A DNA stretch of 64,000 nucleotides from Nocardia asteroides. Lineage in GTDB: Bacteria; Actinomycetota; Actinomycetes; Mycobacteriales; Mycobacteriaceae. The translations under genes were made by a program, and so were the position numbers. The notes below the pieces were generated by a model. It was not told the DNA's origin and did not search any database. It worked only from the letters and a program-made list of their open reading frames with translations. The stretch's first letter is position 1; each line of letters starts with the position of its first letter. Below are positions 16,965-25,175 of this stretch, piece after piece. The DNA lies in the NCBI GenBank assembly GCA_019930625.1, contig CP082844.1, positions 868,001 through 932,000 of the forward strand. The letters are read 5' to 3'.

Positions 16965-18254
16965 TCAGCGGCCGGGCGGCATATTCTTCGACGGCACCGG
17001 ACGTGCTGGGTCGGATGTTTGCGTGTCTCCACCCGGGCTGGCGAGACGCCGTTCCAGGGCGGTGAAAGCACTGATCGCCTCGGGTGACTCGAAGGCCCTG
17101 TTGCGGCGACCCACGCTGAGCTGGCGGAGAATTCCGGCTTCGGCCAAACGCTGCACGGCGGCGTTTGTAGCGGGAAAACTGCGTCCGATGAGTGCCGCCG
17201 CAGTACCGACGGTGAGGACCGGAGCTCCGACCAGTTTGCCGAGCAGCAGGTCCAGCGCGGAGTTCGCTCGCACCGGCGCCACTCGATCCCGCCACGACCT
17301 TTGCAACTCCGCAGCCTTCATCTCGAAAGCGGTAGCATCCTGCGCCGCACGAGTGCATGCGGCGGCGAAACGCGCCACCCAAATGTTCAGATCGTCGGTA
17401 GCTTGATCGGAATCGGGCACACCCACGTGCCGAAAGCGAGTCAGACCGTCGATGTAGCTGTCGCTCCAGGTGGCGAGAATCAGCGACACAGGTGCGACGA
17501 CGCGTTCCGCCACGCCGCGGCGGCGCAGTATCAGGTGGATCAACGCGCGACCGGTTCGGCCATTGCCGTCGATGAACGGGTGGATCGTCTCGAACTGTGC
17601 GTGCGCGATGGCGGCCTGCGCGACAGCGGGCAGATCGTCGCTATTGCAGAACGAGATCAAGTCCTCCATCAACTCGGGTACGAGTTCCGGCGGTGGCGGA
17701 ACGAAGGCGGCCGAGCAGGGATTGAAGGAGCTGCCACCGATCCAGTTCTGTACGTCTCGTAAACATCCGCCATGCTGTGCGAGCTTGGTACCCGCGAGCA
17801 ACCGTCGATGAATCTCGAGCAGAACATCCTCGGTGATCGACTCGCCGGGGCCAACCGCATCGGCGGCCACAGCCATGGCATCGATATTCGCCAGCACCTC
17901 GGCGGCCGTCACATCCGATGATTCTCCTTCGAGCTGACGCGCCGCCTCCGCGCGTAGCAGTCGACGCGCGCCGACTACCAACCCCTCGATCCGTGACGAT
18001 GCGATGGCCTCGGCGCGCAGCAGCAACCCAGACAACGCTTCTGTCTCGACGAGCGCCACCGCCTCCGTATCGAGACGGGTGATCGCCACCTCCGCATCGA
18101 CGACGTCGGCGGCGGTTTCGCTGGTCAAAACGATGCGGCGACCAGCCAACGAATCGGGCAGATACACGTGGTAAGTGCCGGAGCCACGATCTCGTCGAGA
18201 CAGGCCACCGCCATCCGAGTTGCCAGCCCACCGCCGCTGCGCAAACTTAGCCAT
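16965..18254 (-). CDS. Fic-domain protein (AMP-transferase) with C-terminal winged helix
   Basis: This 429-aa protein has the complete Fic motif HPFIDGNGRTGR at residues 225-236. H225 is the catalytic base and the D-G-N-G-R loop binds the nucleotide phosphates. An N-terminal inhibitory-helix motif SSRIEG (86-91) matches [S/T]xxxE[G/N], with E90 as the expected autoinhibitory glutamate, so it belongs to class II. The C-terminal part (about 345-400, LTVGTAAALIGRSF-PATNAAVQRLAEAGIL) is a winged helix. Fic enzymes usually AMPylate hydroxyl side chains. The start follows GGAGGTGGC, and a perfect palindrome abuts it upstream (18263-18295), which suggests autoregulation by the C-terminal HTH. Confidence 0.88.
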   Translation of the reverse strand: MAKFAQRRWAGNSDGGGLSRRDRGSGTYHVYLPDSLAGRRIVLTSETAADVVDAEVAITRLDTEAVALVETEALSGLLLRAEAIASSRIEGLVVGARRLLRAEAARQLEGESSDVTAAEVLANIDAMAVAADAVGPGESITEDVLLEIHRRLLAGTKLAQHGGCLRDVQNWIGGSSFNPCSAAFVPPPPELVPELMEDLISFCNSDDLPAVAQAAIAHAQFETIHPFIDGNGRTGRALIHLILRRRGVAERVVAPVSLILATWSDSYIDGLTRFRHVGVPDSDQATDDLNIWVARFAAACTRAAQDATAFEMKAAELQRSWRDRVAPVRANSALDLLLGKLVGAPVLTVGTAAALIGRSFPATNAAVQRLAEAGILRQLSVGRRNRAFESPEAISAFTALERRLASPGGDTQTSDPARPVPSKNMPPGR

Positions 18255-18262
18255 GCCACCTC

Positions 18263-18295
18263 CTTATTAAAGGTTAACAGATAACCTTTAATAAG
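18263..18295. promoter_or_regulatory. Perfect palindromic operator upstream of fic
   Basis: CTTATTAAAGGTTA (18263-18276) and TAACCTTTAATAAG (18282-18295) are perfect inverted repeats with a 5-base spacer. They end 8 bp before the fic start codon and are strikingly AT-rich in a GC-rich region. The position over the ribosome-binding site and promoter suits a repressor site. The obvious candidate ligand is the winged-helix domain of Fic itself. Confidence 0.75.
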
Positions 18296-19008
18296 TACGT
18301 CGGAGTTCTATTCAGGCCACACGCGGGCGCTGACCGCGGGGGACCGACTCCCGACGCCCCCGACAAAGAGGGGGCATCGAGCCGCCGCTCGCCCCCGCGG
18401 TCACCGGCCGACTTGTCGACTTCGCGCCGCCCACCTCCGCACCGCGCCGTGCCGGCGACGTTCCGCCATATCCACTGATCAGTGGTCCGGTCGGATATCG
18501 AATTGCCGCACCACGCCGAAACGCACGGGTAGACCGGGACGCACTGAACGATGTCGACCTGCTCGTCCGTTGCAGCGCGTCTGAACAGCGCCGAACAAGA
18601 GCTTTGCGGCAATCGCCCGATGCGGCGGCGGGGCCGGCGACCGTTCGCTTTTGGTTTGCCGAACCTCATAATGAAGGATGCCGTCTCCAAAACCGGAAAC
18701 TTCCCCAAATTGTCCAGATCGCTGAGTCGATATGCGATGTAATCGACATCACCGTCATCTCGCCGACCCAGTTCTTCAAGAGCCGATAGCAGGCCCTCCT
18801 GTCCGCCATATCGCACCAGAGCCTCGGCGGCTTCGATTTGCATCGTGACCACGTCATCGTCCAACATCTCCACAAGACGTCTGCGCGCCTGAGCATCGAA
18901 GATCAGCGCACTCAACTCGGAGATGGCGCGAAGCCTTATCAATCCTTCGCCGCTGCGGGAATGCTCCAGAGCTTCCCGCAGACCAACTTGCCCATCTGCT
19001 GTGTTCAC
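18274..19008 (-). pseudogene. Broken copy of the module A HEAT immunity gene
   Basis: The first 113 codons (19008 down to about 18670) are nearly identical to the immunity gene at 14411-14818. After ...FPVLETASFI the sequence switches abruptly. The copy lacks the ESDISPNARRGLKDLHEVMGR ending and instead runs through about 130 arginine/serine-rich codons to a stop inside the fic operator. It keeps the same GTG start and the preceding TAG. It is best read as a truncated duplicate with a recombination junction near 18670. The HEAT fold is intact enough that residual immunity function cannot be excluded. Confidence 0.75.
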
Positions 19009-19044
19009 TATGGGCTCTACTCCTATAGATCGGGTCTGGCACTG
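19008..19044 (-). repeat. Scar of a toxin 3' end in front of the broken immunity copy
   Basis: Read on the minus strand, these 37 bases align without gaps to the last 37 bases of toxin A (14818-14854), with about 29 matches by eye. The toxin end S-V-R-P-A-L-P-E-E-I-P appears here as S-A-R-P-D-L followed by a stop, in the same frame. The HEAT gene at 19023-19508 thus ends with six codons derived from a toxin gene. Confidence 0.6.
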
Positions 19045-19508
19045 CAGGCATTAGGGACGTAACTGCTCGTAAACGTGCTGGATGCAGCACAAATCGCATC
19101 GTATTCACTCTCTGGGACCAAGTAACCGAAAAGCTGCTCGATTTGATATATTCCTTCGCTCACCTCATGCGAGGGCGACCGAATCGATATTTCACGAGCA
19201 TTCTGCAGGATCGGTACGCGATCGTTGATTTGCAACTCTTGCAGGCGGTAGGCGATATAGTCGGAATCGGGATCGTCAAGACGTTTTCCCAACTCTCCCA
19301 GGATGGCCACGAGTCCGGCTCGGCCACCGAAACGAGCCAAAACCTCGGTCGCCTCCAGTTCTACCGCCATATCATCGTCACCGAGAAGTTCGGCCAGTCG
19401 TTCGATCACTTGCTCCGACGGCAGCATTCTGCCCAGTTCGGTAGCCGCACACGCACGAACCTTCCAGTCCGCCGAGTACGAATCAGCCTGCACACACGCT
19501 AATTCCAT
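19023..19508 (-). CDS. HEAT-repeat protein, orphan immunity candidate
   Basis: This 161-aa protein has HEAT repeats, e.g. WKVRACAATELGRML-x-x-EQVIERLAELLGDDDMAVELEATEVLARFGG. A second half YDAICAASST precedes its fused end SARPDL. It has the same repeat architecture as the two immunity candidates but is only distantly similar. I chose the ATG at 19508 with GGGG upstream (MELACVQADS). It lies between the broken immunity copy and the immunity gene of module B, without its own toxin. Its C-terminus appears to be a fusion to a toxin-gene scar. It may be an orphan immunity gene kept against a foreign toxin (inference). Confidence 0.65.
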   Translation of the reverse strand: MELACVQADSYSADWKVRACAATELGRMLPSEQVIERLAELLGDDDMAVELEATEVLARFGGRAGLVAILGELGKRLDDPDSDYIAYRLQELQINDRVPILQNAREISIRSPSHEVSEGIYQIEQLFGYLVPESEYDAICAASSTFTSSYVPNACSARPDL

Positions 19509-19640
19509 GCTGCCCCTATCACAGAATCTCGGCCGGTGTCGCAGGGCCCGGGCCAGCTTCATTAATTTCTCGCACGTACACTGCGCCATCCCGCGCAAAA
19601 TGACGGACTATCTCGACTAACCACGCATGAATCCCTCTTG

Positions 19641-20054
19641 TCAATTATTCAATAGCTTGCGCAGGTTACTCAGGCCCGTTTTAGCGTCGAGCGACAATCT
19701 GGACTGATCGATAGCCAGAGCATTGCGAAGGACCGGAAACTCCCCGAAGTTTTCTAGCTCGCTCAGCATATACGCGGTGTAGTCGATATCAGGATCGTTT
19801 CGGCGCCGACCGAGTTCAGTCAAAACCGCCAGCAATCCTTCTTCCCCGCCGGTGCGTACGAGTTGCTCAGCCGCATCGACTCGCATGGTCACGATCTCGT
19901 CATTGATCATCATCTCTTGCAGTCGTTCCCGCGCACTACTGAAGTGTATTTTTCGCCCGAGGTCGGGAATCGCTTCGATCCTTATAGCGTTAATACTACT
20001 CCGGGAGCGCGCCAGTATCGACGACAGCTCCGCATCGGCTTCACCGGTGTCCAC
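19641..20054 (-). CDS. HEAT-repeat protein, candidate immunity protein of toxin module B
   Basis: This 137-aa helical protein has HEAT repeats (INAIRIEAIPDLGRKI, VTMRVDAAEQLVRTGGEEGLLAVLTELGRRR). It is clearly related to but strongly diverged from the module A immunity protein. Its GTG start (20054-20052) shares one base with the toxin B TAG, as in module A. Divergence of the immunity gene together with the toxin tip, against a conserved toxin body, is the pattern expected of cognate toxin-immunity pairs. Confidence 0.75.
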   Translation of the reverse strand: MDTGEADAELSSILARSRSSINAIRIEAIPDLGRKIHFSSARERLQEMMINDEIVTMRVDAAEQLVRTGGEEGLLAVLTELGRRRNDPDIDYTAYMLSELENFGEFPVLRNALAIDQSRLSLDAKTGLSNLRKLLNN

Positions 20055-21367
20055 TATGGAATCTCCTCAGGTAGCGCAGCCCGGACATTATTTCGATCAG
20101 TGCGAGCGAAGATCTCGCCGGTCTCCGGTTTCACATATTTTTGAATTTCTACGACATGGGGCGTTGGAATCGTTTGCCCCGTCGCCTTATTGTAATGTGA
20201 ATCGCCAGTCAAATCGACCCGCTTCGTAGCGACCCCGTCACTATCATAGTACGAATAGTTCGTTATATTACCTTGGGGGTCGCGCTTTACCAGGTATCCA
20301 TTCGGCGGCCCATTCTGGGTGGGTAGATTTCCACCAGTCCATGTCTGCGCATTGTCCAGTTCGTTCTTGAGCGACTTCACCGGAGGCTTCTTTACGTCGT
20401 CACTCTTCCCCCGCAATCGATCGCGCAGGTCGGTAACCACTTTTCGAGCCTTGACAGCGGCGTCTTTCGCCTCTTGGCGGATACCCGCGATCTGCAGCGC
20501 CTTGCGGGCTCGCCAAGCGATGATGCCATCTTTGATCTTTCCGGCCCATTTCTGCACCGTGATCAGCGCCTTGCCTGCGGTGACCGCGCCTGCGCCGAAG
20601 CTGATCAGCGCGAGGCCGATGGTGATGGCGGCGTCGATCGCGAGATCGGCGGCGAGAGACTTCAAGAAGCCCTCGATCTCGCCACGGAGTTCCGTCAACG
20701 CGTCTCTGTAGGCCAGGCATGACTGGCTGATCTGGGTGCAGGCGGTCAGCAGGTGGTCGATGGCGTTCGCGAGGGATTTGAGGTCGTCTCGGATGTAGCC
20801 CGCGTCGTCGGCGGTGATGTTGTCGAACAATCCCGCCGCGATCGTGATCTTGTCGCGGGCGTTCGTGTTCTGGTAGATCGTGCCGAGTCGGTCCCAGGCG
20901 TCGGCTGCCTTGGCGAGTTTGCCGGTGTCGCCGTCGGGGACCGGTATGCCGATATGACTGACGATATTGATGCCCTTGTCGACGATGCCCTGCCCGGGAC
21001 CGCCCGCCGAGGCCGGGACCGAGAAGGGTCCGAACACGGGCATGTCCGGATTCGTCGGCCGCTCCGGCTGCGGCGCGCCCTTCATGGTGGCGTTGGCTTG
21101 GGCATGCAAGAAGCCGATGTCGTTGAGTGCGCTGCCATATGCGTGCAACGTGGAGTGGACGTCCTGGAAAAAGCCCACCGCCTCGTACGCGGACGCGTTG
21201 TAGGAGCGTGCCCACTCCTGGCCGTTCTCGTCCACACCGGCCATCGATCCGCATCCGGACAGTTCCGCGAAGATGTACAGAAAGCTGTCACGCAGCGCGG
21301 AGGCGGCGTCGAAACAGTTGGTGGCCGCTTGGTAGTAAGCCCTCGGCTCGACAGCCAGGGCCGTCAT
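20054..21367 (-). CDS. WXG100-associated polymorphic toxin B
   Basis: This 437-aa protein is a paralogue of toxin A of identical length. The WXG-like N-terminus and helical body are nearly the same, including the hydrophobic AAITIGLALISFGAGAVTAGKAL segment. The C-terminal tip keeps PPNGYLVKRD, SYYDSDG, TPHVVEIQK and ALPEEIP but differs around the first candidate histidine (DLTGDSHYNKATGQTIP against VVGKPHMDKTTGQYLP) and after it. The ATG overlaps the stop of the upstream WXG100-like gene (ATGA). Export through an ESX/type VII system and nuclease activity are inferred from architecture only. Confidence 0.75.
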   Translation of the reverse strand: MTALAVEPRAYYQAATNCFDAASALRDSFLYIFAELSGCGSMAGVDENGQEWARSYNASAYEAVGFFQDVHSTLHAYGSALNDIGFLHAQANATMKGAPQPERPTNPDMPVFGPFSVPASAGGPGQGIVDKGINIVSHIGIPVPDGDTGKLAKAADAWDRLGTIYQNTNARDKITIAAGLFDNITADDAGYIRDDLKSLANAIDHLLTACTQISQSCLAYRDALTELRGEIEGFLKSLAADLAIDAAITIGLALISFGAGAVTAGKALITVQKWAGKIKDGIIAWRARKALQIAGIRQEAKDAAVKARKVVTDLRDRLRGKSDDVKKPPVKSLKNELDNAQTWTGGNLPTQNGPPNGYLVKRDPQGNITNYSYYDSDGVATKRVDLTGDSHYNKATGQTIPTPHVVEIQKYVKPETGEIFARTDRNNVRAALPEEIP

Positions 21368-21666
21368 ATACCCAGAATCCGCAGGCCCTCGGCGACAGCG
21401 CCAGTGTAACCCGTATGGGCCAGCCGCACCGCCTCTTCCAAAGCCGTGAGTCCTTCCCGGACATCTGTGACGCCGGACATCCACTCGTCGTGCGCTTCGC
21501 GATAGGCCGCCATCACCGCCCCGGCCGACGCGGCATCGACTTCTTTCGCTTTCTGATCGATGGCAGCCAACTGATCGGAGAGCAATCCAGCGAATCCCCG
21601 GATCCGGGCAGCCAGATTATCGAGTTTGTCGAGATCGACCGAGAAGGCTTCGGCGTCTGCTGACAT
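21364..21666 (-). CDS. WXG100-like protein, toxin module B
   Basis: This 100-aa protein is nearly identical to 16128-16427 (FSVDLDKLDNLAARIRG..., AYREAHDEWMSG, GYTGAVAEGLRILGI). The start ATG is at 21666 with AAAGGA upstream. It is coupled to toxin B by an ATGA overlap. The two-helix WXG100 fold and a role as export partner are inferred. Confidence 0.7.
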   Translation of the reverse strand: MSADAEAFSVDLDKLDNLAARIRGFAGLLSDQLAAIDQKAKEVDAASAGAVMAAYREAHDEWMSGVTDVREGLTALEEAVRLAHTGYTGAVAEGLRILGI

Positions 21667-21683
21667 GATGTGGCCATCCTTTC

Positions 21684-21998
21684 TCAGGGCAGATCGAGCG
21701 AGCTGACCTCGACGGCGAAATTTTGATCGGTGCCACGAACGGTGTCGGCAGTGATCCCCAGCTTCTCCGCCAACTCGAACAGGGCATCCCACACCTGCAC
21801 CGCCCCTTGGTGGAACTCCTCCCAGCCGACCGAGAACGCTCCGGAGTTGCTGCCGGTCCAGCTCTCCAACATGTCTCGCACATCGGTTTCCAGCGCCGAG
21901 TACCCTTCCCGGCACTGAGTGGCGACATCGAACGCCAAACGCCCCAACGCTTCGACTTCGTCGGTGTCGACCGACAGTGATGGCCCTTCCCCCGCCAA
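21684..21998 (-). CDS. WXG100-family protein (WTG motif), toxin module B
   Basis: This 104-aa protein has SWTGSNSGAFSVGW at its centre and is the counterpart of 16443-16757. The probable start is the TTG at 21998, where similarity between the copies begins (LAGEGPSLS against VAGEQPSLS), with an AGGGGG purine stretch upstream. The use of TTG here and GTG in copy A at the same codon supports that choice. It is first in the module B operon. Confidence 0.68.
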   Translation of the reverse strand: MAGEGPSLSVDTDEVEALGRLAFDVATQCREGYSALETDVRDMLESWTGSNSGAFSVGWEEFHQGAVQVWDALFELAEKLGITADTVRGTDQNFAVEVSSLDLP

Positions 21999-22330
21999 GT
22001 CTCTGCCCCCTATCAGCGAACGTCCAAGCGCCAAGGTACCCCAGGCGCGGTGACGGCGGAAGTCACAGCCGCACACTCGGACCCGGACGCGACCCGCTTC
22101 CAGATCGACGGTAGTGAAATGGCGGCTCATGCGGTCGGGGCAACCACCAATCGACTACCGCCGATCATGGATGCGCGAAATACCTTGCTGCTCAATCGGT
22201 TCCCCATTGTGGACAATGTCACAAGGTTTGCCTCGACGGGCGTGCAGTCGCTACCAATAGTGCGTTCAATACACACGATGCGACGTTCGATTCGTCCACA
22301 TCGGGGGGGTATCGGGGGTCGGGAGGGAGA

Positions 22331-22999
22331 ATGAATTCAATGTTCTATCGCGCTGCAATGCAGATCGGTCGTAAGGCGCTTATCGGTGCGCTGCCGCTGG
22401 CCGTGGCGACTACGTTCGCCGGTGCCGGAGCCGCATCGGCCACCAACTACGCCGAACAGCAGGCGCAGTTGGCCCAGGCGATTTCGGCGACGGGCACGTC
22501 CGCGGACATCGGCTACCACGCCACGGTCGCGCCGGACCTGAGCACCGTCTCCACAACGCTGGATGCCGGCACGTTCCAGCTCGGCGAGACCTCGATCAAG
22601 GTCGTCAACAAGGCGGGCGCGGCGGTCACCGAGCTTCCGCGCACGTTGGCCACGCCGTCGGGAACCACCATCGCCCTGGATGCCAAGGTGTCCGAGGACG
22701 GCCGGACGCTGTCGGTGACGACACCCGAGGTCTCGGCAGCGACGGGCGCGGAACTGAAGGACATCGCGACGAATCCGGGGGCGCAGTACCCGGATCCGGT
22801 CATGAACGGTGCGGCCGCGGGTGCGGGCGTCGGTGCGGTCGCCGCCCTCATCACCTGCATTCCGACCCTGGCGATCTTCGTCGTCGGTTACGCGCTGTGC
22901 GCCGTGGTCGGCGTGGTGACCACCGCCATCCTGGGTGCCGTGATCGGCGCGGTCGTGGGTACGGTCGCGCCCGATGTCATTCCGCAGGTGCTGCCCTGA
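22331..22999 (+). CDS. Secreted DUF8020-like protein with glycine-zipper C-terminus
   Basis: This 222-aa protein has a clear signal peptide: a basic n-region with GRK, a hydrophobic ALIGALPLAVATTFAGAG stretch and an ASA-type cleavage site near residue 37. The beta-rich middle (DAGTFQLGETSIKVVNKAGAAV, SGTTIALDAKVSEDG) and the C-terminal glycine/alanine-rich hydrophobic helices (about 160-215, with G-x-x-x-G spacing) match the many Nocardia secreted proteins grouped as DUF8020. The function is unknown. GGGAGG lies 7 bp upstream of the ATG. A strong hairpin follows at 23034. A second, frameshifted copy lies at 25176-25843. Confidence 0.72.
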   Translation: MNSMFYRAAMQIGRKALIGALPLAVATTFAGAGAASATNYAEQQAQLAQAISATGTSADIGYHATVAPDLSTVSTTLDAGTFQLGETSIKVVNKAGAAVTELPRTLATPSGTTIALDAKVSEDGRTLSVTTPEVSAATGAELKDIATNPGAQYPDPVMNGAAAGAGVGAVAALITCIPTLAIFVVGYALCAVVGVVTTAILGAVIGAVVGTVAPDVIPQVLP

Positions 23000-23033
23000 C
23001 AATCAGCGATTGATTCGCTGAGCTGAAGTCGCG

Positions 23034-23072
23034 AAAGGCGCTGCGGCGGAGCTGATCCGCCGCAGCGCCTTT
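23034..23072 (+). terminator. Terminator after the DUF8020-like gene
   Basis: AAAGGCGCTGCGGCGGA (23034-23050) and TCCGCCGCAGCGCCTTT (23056-23072) form a perfect 17-bp stem with a 5-nt loop, ending in TTTCTTC. It lies between convergent genes (22331 + and accD-type -), so it may act on both strands. A degraded equivalent follows the second copy at 25881. Confidence 0.85.
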
Positions 23073-23149
23073 CTTCGGGGCGTCTGCGATTCGCTACTCG
23101 GCGCAGGCTCGGTGGTCACACCGTCGCCGCGCGAGAGGCGGCGGGAAGA

Positions 23150-24775
23150 TCACATCGGGTACACCGGGTGCTTGCGCGGATTGAACTCCGGCTTGACCGG
23201 CGGCTTGTCCCGCAACAGGCGCAGCGCGCTCCGGATCTCCAGACGGGTCCGCGCCGGTTCGATGACCGCGTCGATGTAGCCGCGTTCGGCGGCGATCCAC
23301 GGGGTGGCGATCGTCTCGTTGTACTGGTTGATCATGAACTCGCGCGCCGCTGCCCGATGCTCCTCCGGCACCGCCGCCAATTGCCGCTTGCCGATGAGGT
23401 CGACCGCGCTGTCGGCGCCGATCACCGCGATCCGGGCCGTCGGCCAGGCGAAACTGATATCGGCACCTACCTGTCGGGCCGCCATCATGCCGTAGGCGCC
23501 ACCGTAAGACTTGCGCACGACCAGGTTGATGATCGGGACCGTCGCCTCGATGATCGCACGCGGGACCCGCCCGCCGCGGATGATCACGCCGTTGGCTTCC
23601 TGCTCGAGGCCCGGCAGCACGCCCGGGGTGTCCGCGACGAACACCAGCGGGATATTGAACGCGTCGCAGAGCCGGATGAAGTAGGTCGACTTGTCCGAGC
23701 AGGCGGCGTCGATGGAACCACCCAGCACCAGCGGCTGGTTGGCGATCACACCGACCGGAGAGCCGTCGACCCTGGCGAACCCGGTGATCAGATTCGGGGC
23801 GAACGCGGCGCGGATTTCGTGGAATTCACCATCGTCGAAGATCCGCAGCAGGATTTCGTGCATGTCGTAACCGGCGCGATCGGAATCCGGGATGATCGTG
23901 TCGAGCTCCCGATCGGTAGCAGTGATCTCCGGCTCCAGGCCGGGGTTCACGATCGGCGGCTGCTCGAGACAGCTCGTCGGCATGTAGCTCAGGTAATTGC
24001 GCGCCCACTCGTAGGCTTCCTGCTCGGTGTCGGCCACGTGATGCAGGGTGCCGCGTCTGGCCTGTACCTCGGCGCCACCGAGCTCCTCGGCGGTGACGTC
24101 CTCACCGTTGACGGCTTTGATCACCTCCGGCCCGGTGACGAACATGTAGGAATCCCTGGTGCCGATGAGCACGTCGGTGTTGATCGGCCCGTACACCGAA
24201 CCCGCCGCACACTTGCCGAGAATGATCGACACCTGTGGCACATATCCGGACAGTTTCTCCAACACCCGGGAAATATCACCGAACGAAGCGATCGAACCCA
24301 CCGCGTCCTGGATACGCGCGCCGCCGGAATCATTGATCGTCACCACCGGGCATGCGTTGTCGAACGCGAGTTGCAGGGCCCGCATGAATTTGCGGGCGGA
24401 CGTGATACCGACCGACCCGCCGTACACGGTCTGATCGTGGGCGATCACCACCACCGGACGCCCCCCGATCAGGCCGCGACCGGTGACCAGCCCGTCACCG
24501 TAGAGAGCATCCGGTCGGTCGGGCTGACGAGCCAACGCACCGGTCTCGATGAACGTCCCGCGGTCGAGCAGCATGTCCACACGCTGGCGAACGCTCGGAA
24601 CGCCTTTCTTCTCCCGCTTGGCGGCACCGGCCTCACCCGCCGGTTCCGCAGCGATCGTCAGGATCTCGAGCAGTTCATCGAGCTTCGCCTCGGTACCTGT
24701 CACGCTCGCCGCCACCTTTCGAACCAACTGTTGCGCCTCCGCGACGTTAAGCGCTATCGACACAGAACGGTTCAT
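23150..24775 (-). CDS. Acyl-CoA (acetyl/propionyl) carboxylase beta subunit
   Basis: This 541-aa carboxyltransferase subunit transfers the carboxyl group from biotin to acetyl- or propionyl-CoA, supplying malonyl- or methylmalonyl-CoA. Both halves of the crotonase-like fold are visible, with oxyanion loops SGGARIQD (N-half) and SYGGAYGMM preceded by ADTPGVLPG (C-half). The ending EFNPRKHPVYPM resembles actinobacterial AccD/PccB. No alpha (biotin) subunit lies nearby. Substrate specificity among AccD paralogues cannot be told by eye. The ATG at 24775 has AGGAT 11 bp upstream; an in-frame TTG at 24796 is an alternative. Confidence 0.88.
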   Translation of the reverse strand: MNRSVSIALNVAEAQQLVRKVAASVTGTEAKLDELLEILTIAAEPAGEAGAAKREKKGVPSVRQRVDMLLDRGTFIETGALARQPDRPDALYGDGLVTGRGLIGGRPVVVIAHDQTVYGGSVGITSARKFMRALQLAFDNACPVVTINDSGGARIQDAVGSIASFGDISRVLEKLSGYVPQVSIILGKCAAGSVYGPINTDVLIGTRDSYMFVTGPEVIKAVNGEDVTAEELGGAEVQARRGTLHHVADTEQEAYEWARNYLSYMPTSCLEQPPIVNPGLEPEITATDRELDTIIPDSDRAGYDMHEILLRIFDDGEFHEIRAAFAPNLITGFARVDGSPVGVIANQPLVLGGSIDAACSDKSTYFIRLCDAFNIPLVFVADTPGVLPGLEQEANGVIIRGGRVPRAIIEATVPIINLVVRKSYGGAYGMMAARQVGADISFAWPTARIAVIGADSAVDLIGKRQLAAVPEEHRAAAREFMINQYNETIATPWIAAERGYIDAVIEPARTRLEIRSALRLLRDKPPVKPEFNPRKHPVYPM

Positions 24776-24950
24776 CGAACCAGATATCCTGGACAAATCA
24801 CAGCCGAGGCCGGCCGCACATCAGATGCTCGAGAGTCCGAGCACAGTCAGAGGACGGAAAAGCGCCTCTAATGAAGGCGAGGACACCGACGGGATTGCTG
24901 CACGAGTTGGTGACATCTGATCTGCGGTGCCGTAGGGCACTGCTGGAAGG

Positions 24951-25172
24951 ATGGACACCGCGCCCAAGCCCTATCCCAAGGAGTTCCGCGACGACGTCGT
25001 GCGGGTCGCTCGCAATCGAGAGCCGGGCCAGAAGCTCGAGCAGATCACGGCCGACTTCAGCATCAGCGAGTCCTGCCTGGCCAACTGGATGAAGACCGCT
25101 GATATCGAGGACGGCATTTCCGCCGGAACGACCGCGGCGGATAACGCTGAGCTGCGGCAAGCGCGGAAGGGG
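24951..25172 (+). pseudogene. Truncated IS3-family transposase OrfA
   Basis: The first 70-odd codons encode YPKEFRDDVVRVARNREPG and an HTH segment ISESCLANWMKTAD, followed by N-A-E-L-R-Q-A-R-K. This is the N-terminal DNA-binding part of an IS3-type OrfA. The reading frame then runs straight into the 5' region of the second DUF8020-like copy and ends at 25325. The leucine zipper and OrfB are missing. It marks an old insertion or recombination junction near 25172. The element is non-functional. Confidence 0.75.
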
Positions 25173-25175
25173 AGA

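Larger units (their letters stand above)
19641..21998 (-). repeat. Duplicated toxin module, copy B
   Basis: This is the second copy of the four-gene WXG100/WXG100-like/toxin/immunity unit, in direct orientation to 14411-16757. The interval 21999-22330 upstream holds no gene I can support and presumably contains the module promoter and the divergent promoter of the secreted protein at 22331. Confidence 0.85.

Noticed and set aside
18472..18485. CCACTGATCAGTGG palindrome upstream of the broken immunity copy
   Set aside because: Only 7-bp arms, inside decayed sequence, with no gene start nearby; it could easily be chance.
20753..21409. Plus-strand open frame opposite toxin B, with a similar one opposite toxin A (15517-16065)
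   Set aside because: Both exist because the toxin genes are duplicates; conservation is explained by the sense proteins, and the translations lack start signals and motifs.
23168..24871. 567-codon plus-strand frame opposite the acyl-CoA carboxylase gene
   Set aside because: The sense strand encodes a complete carboxyltransferase; the opposite frame is His/Arg/Asp-rich shadow.
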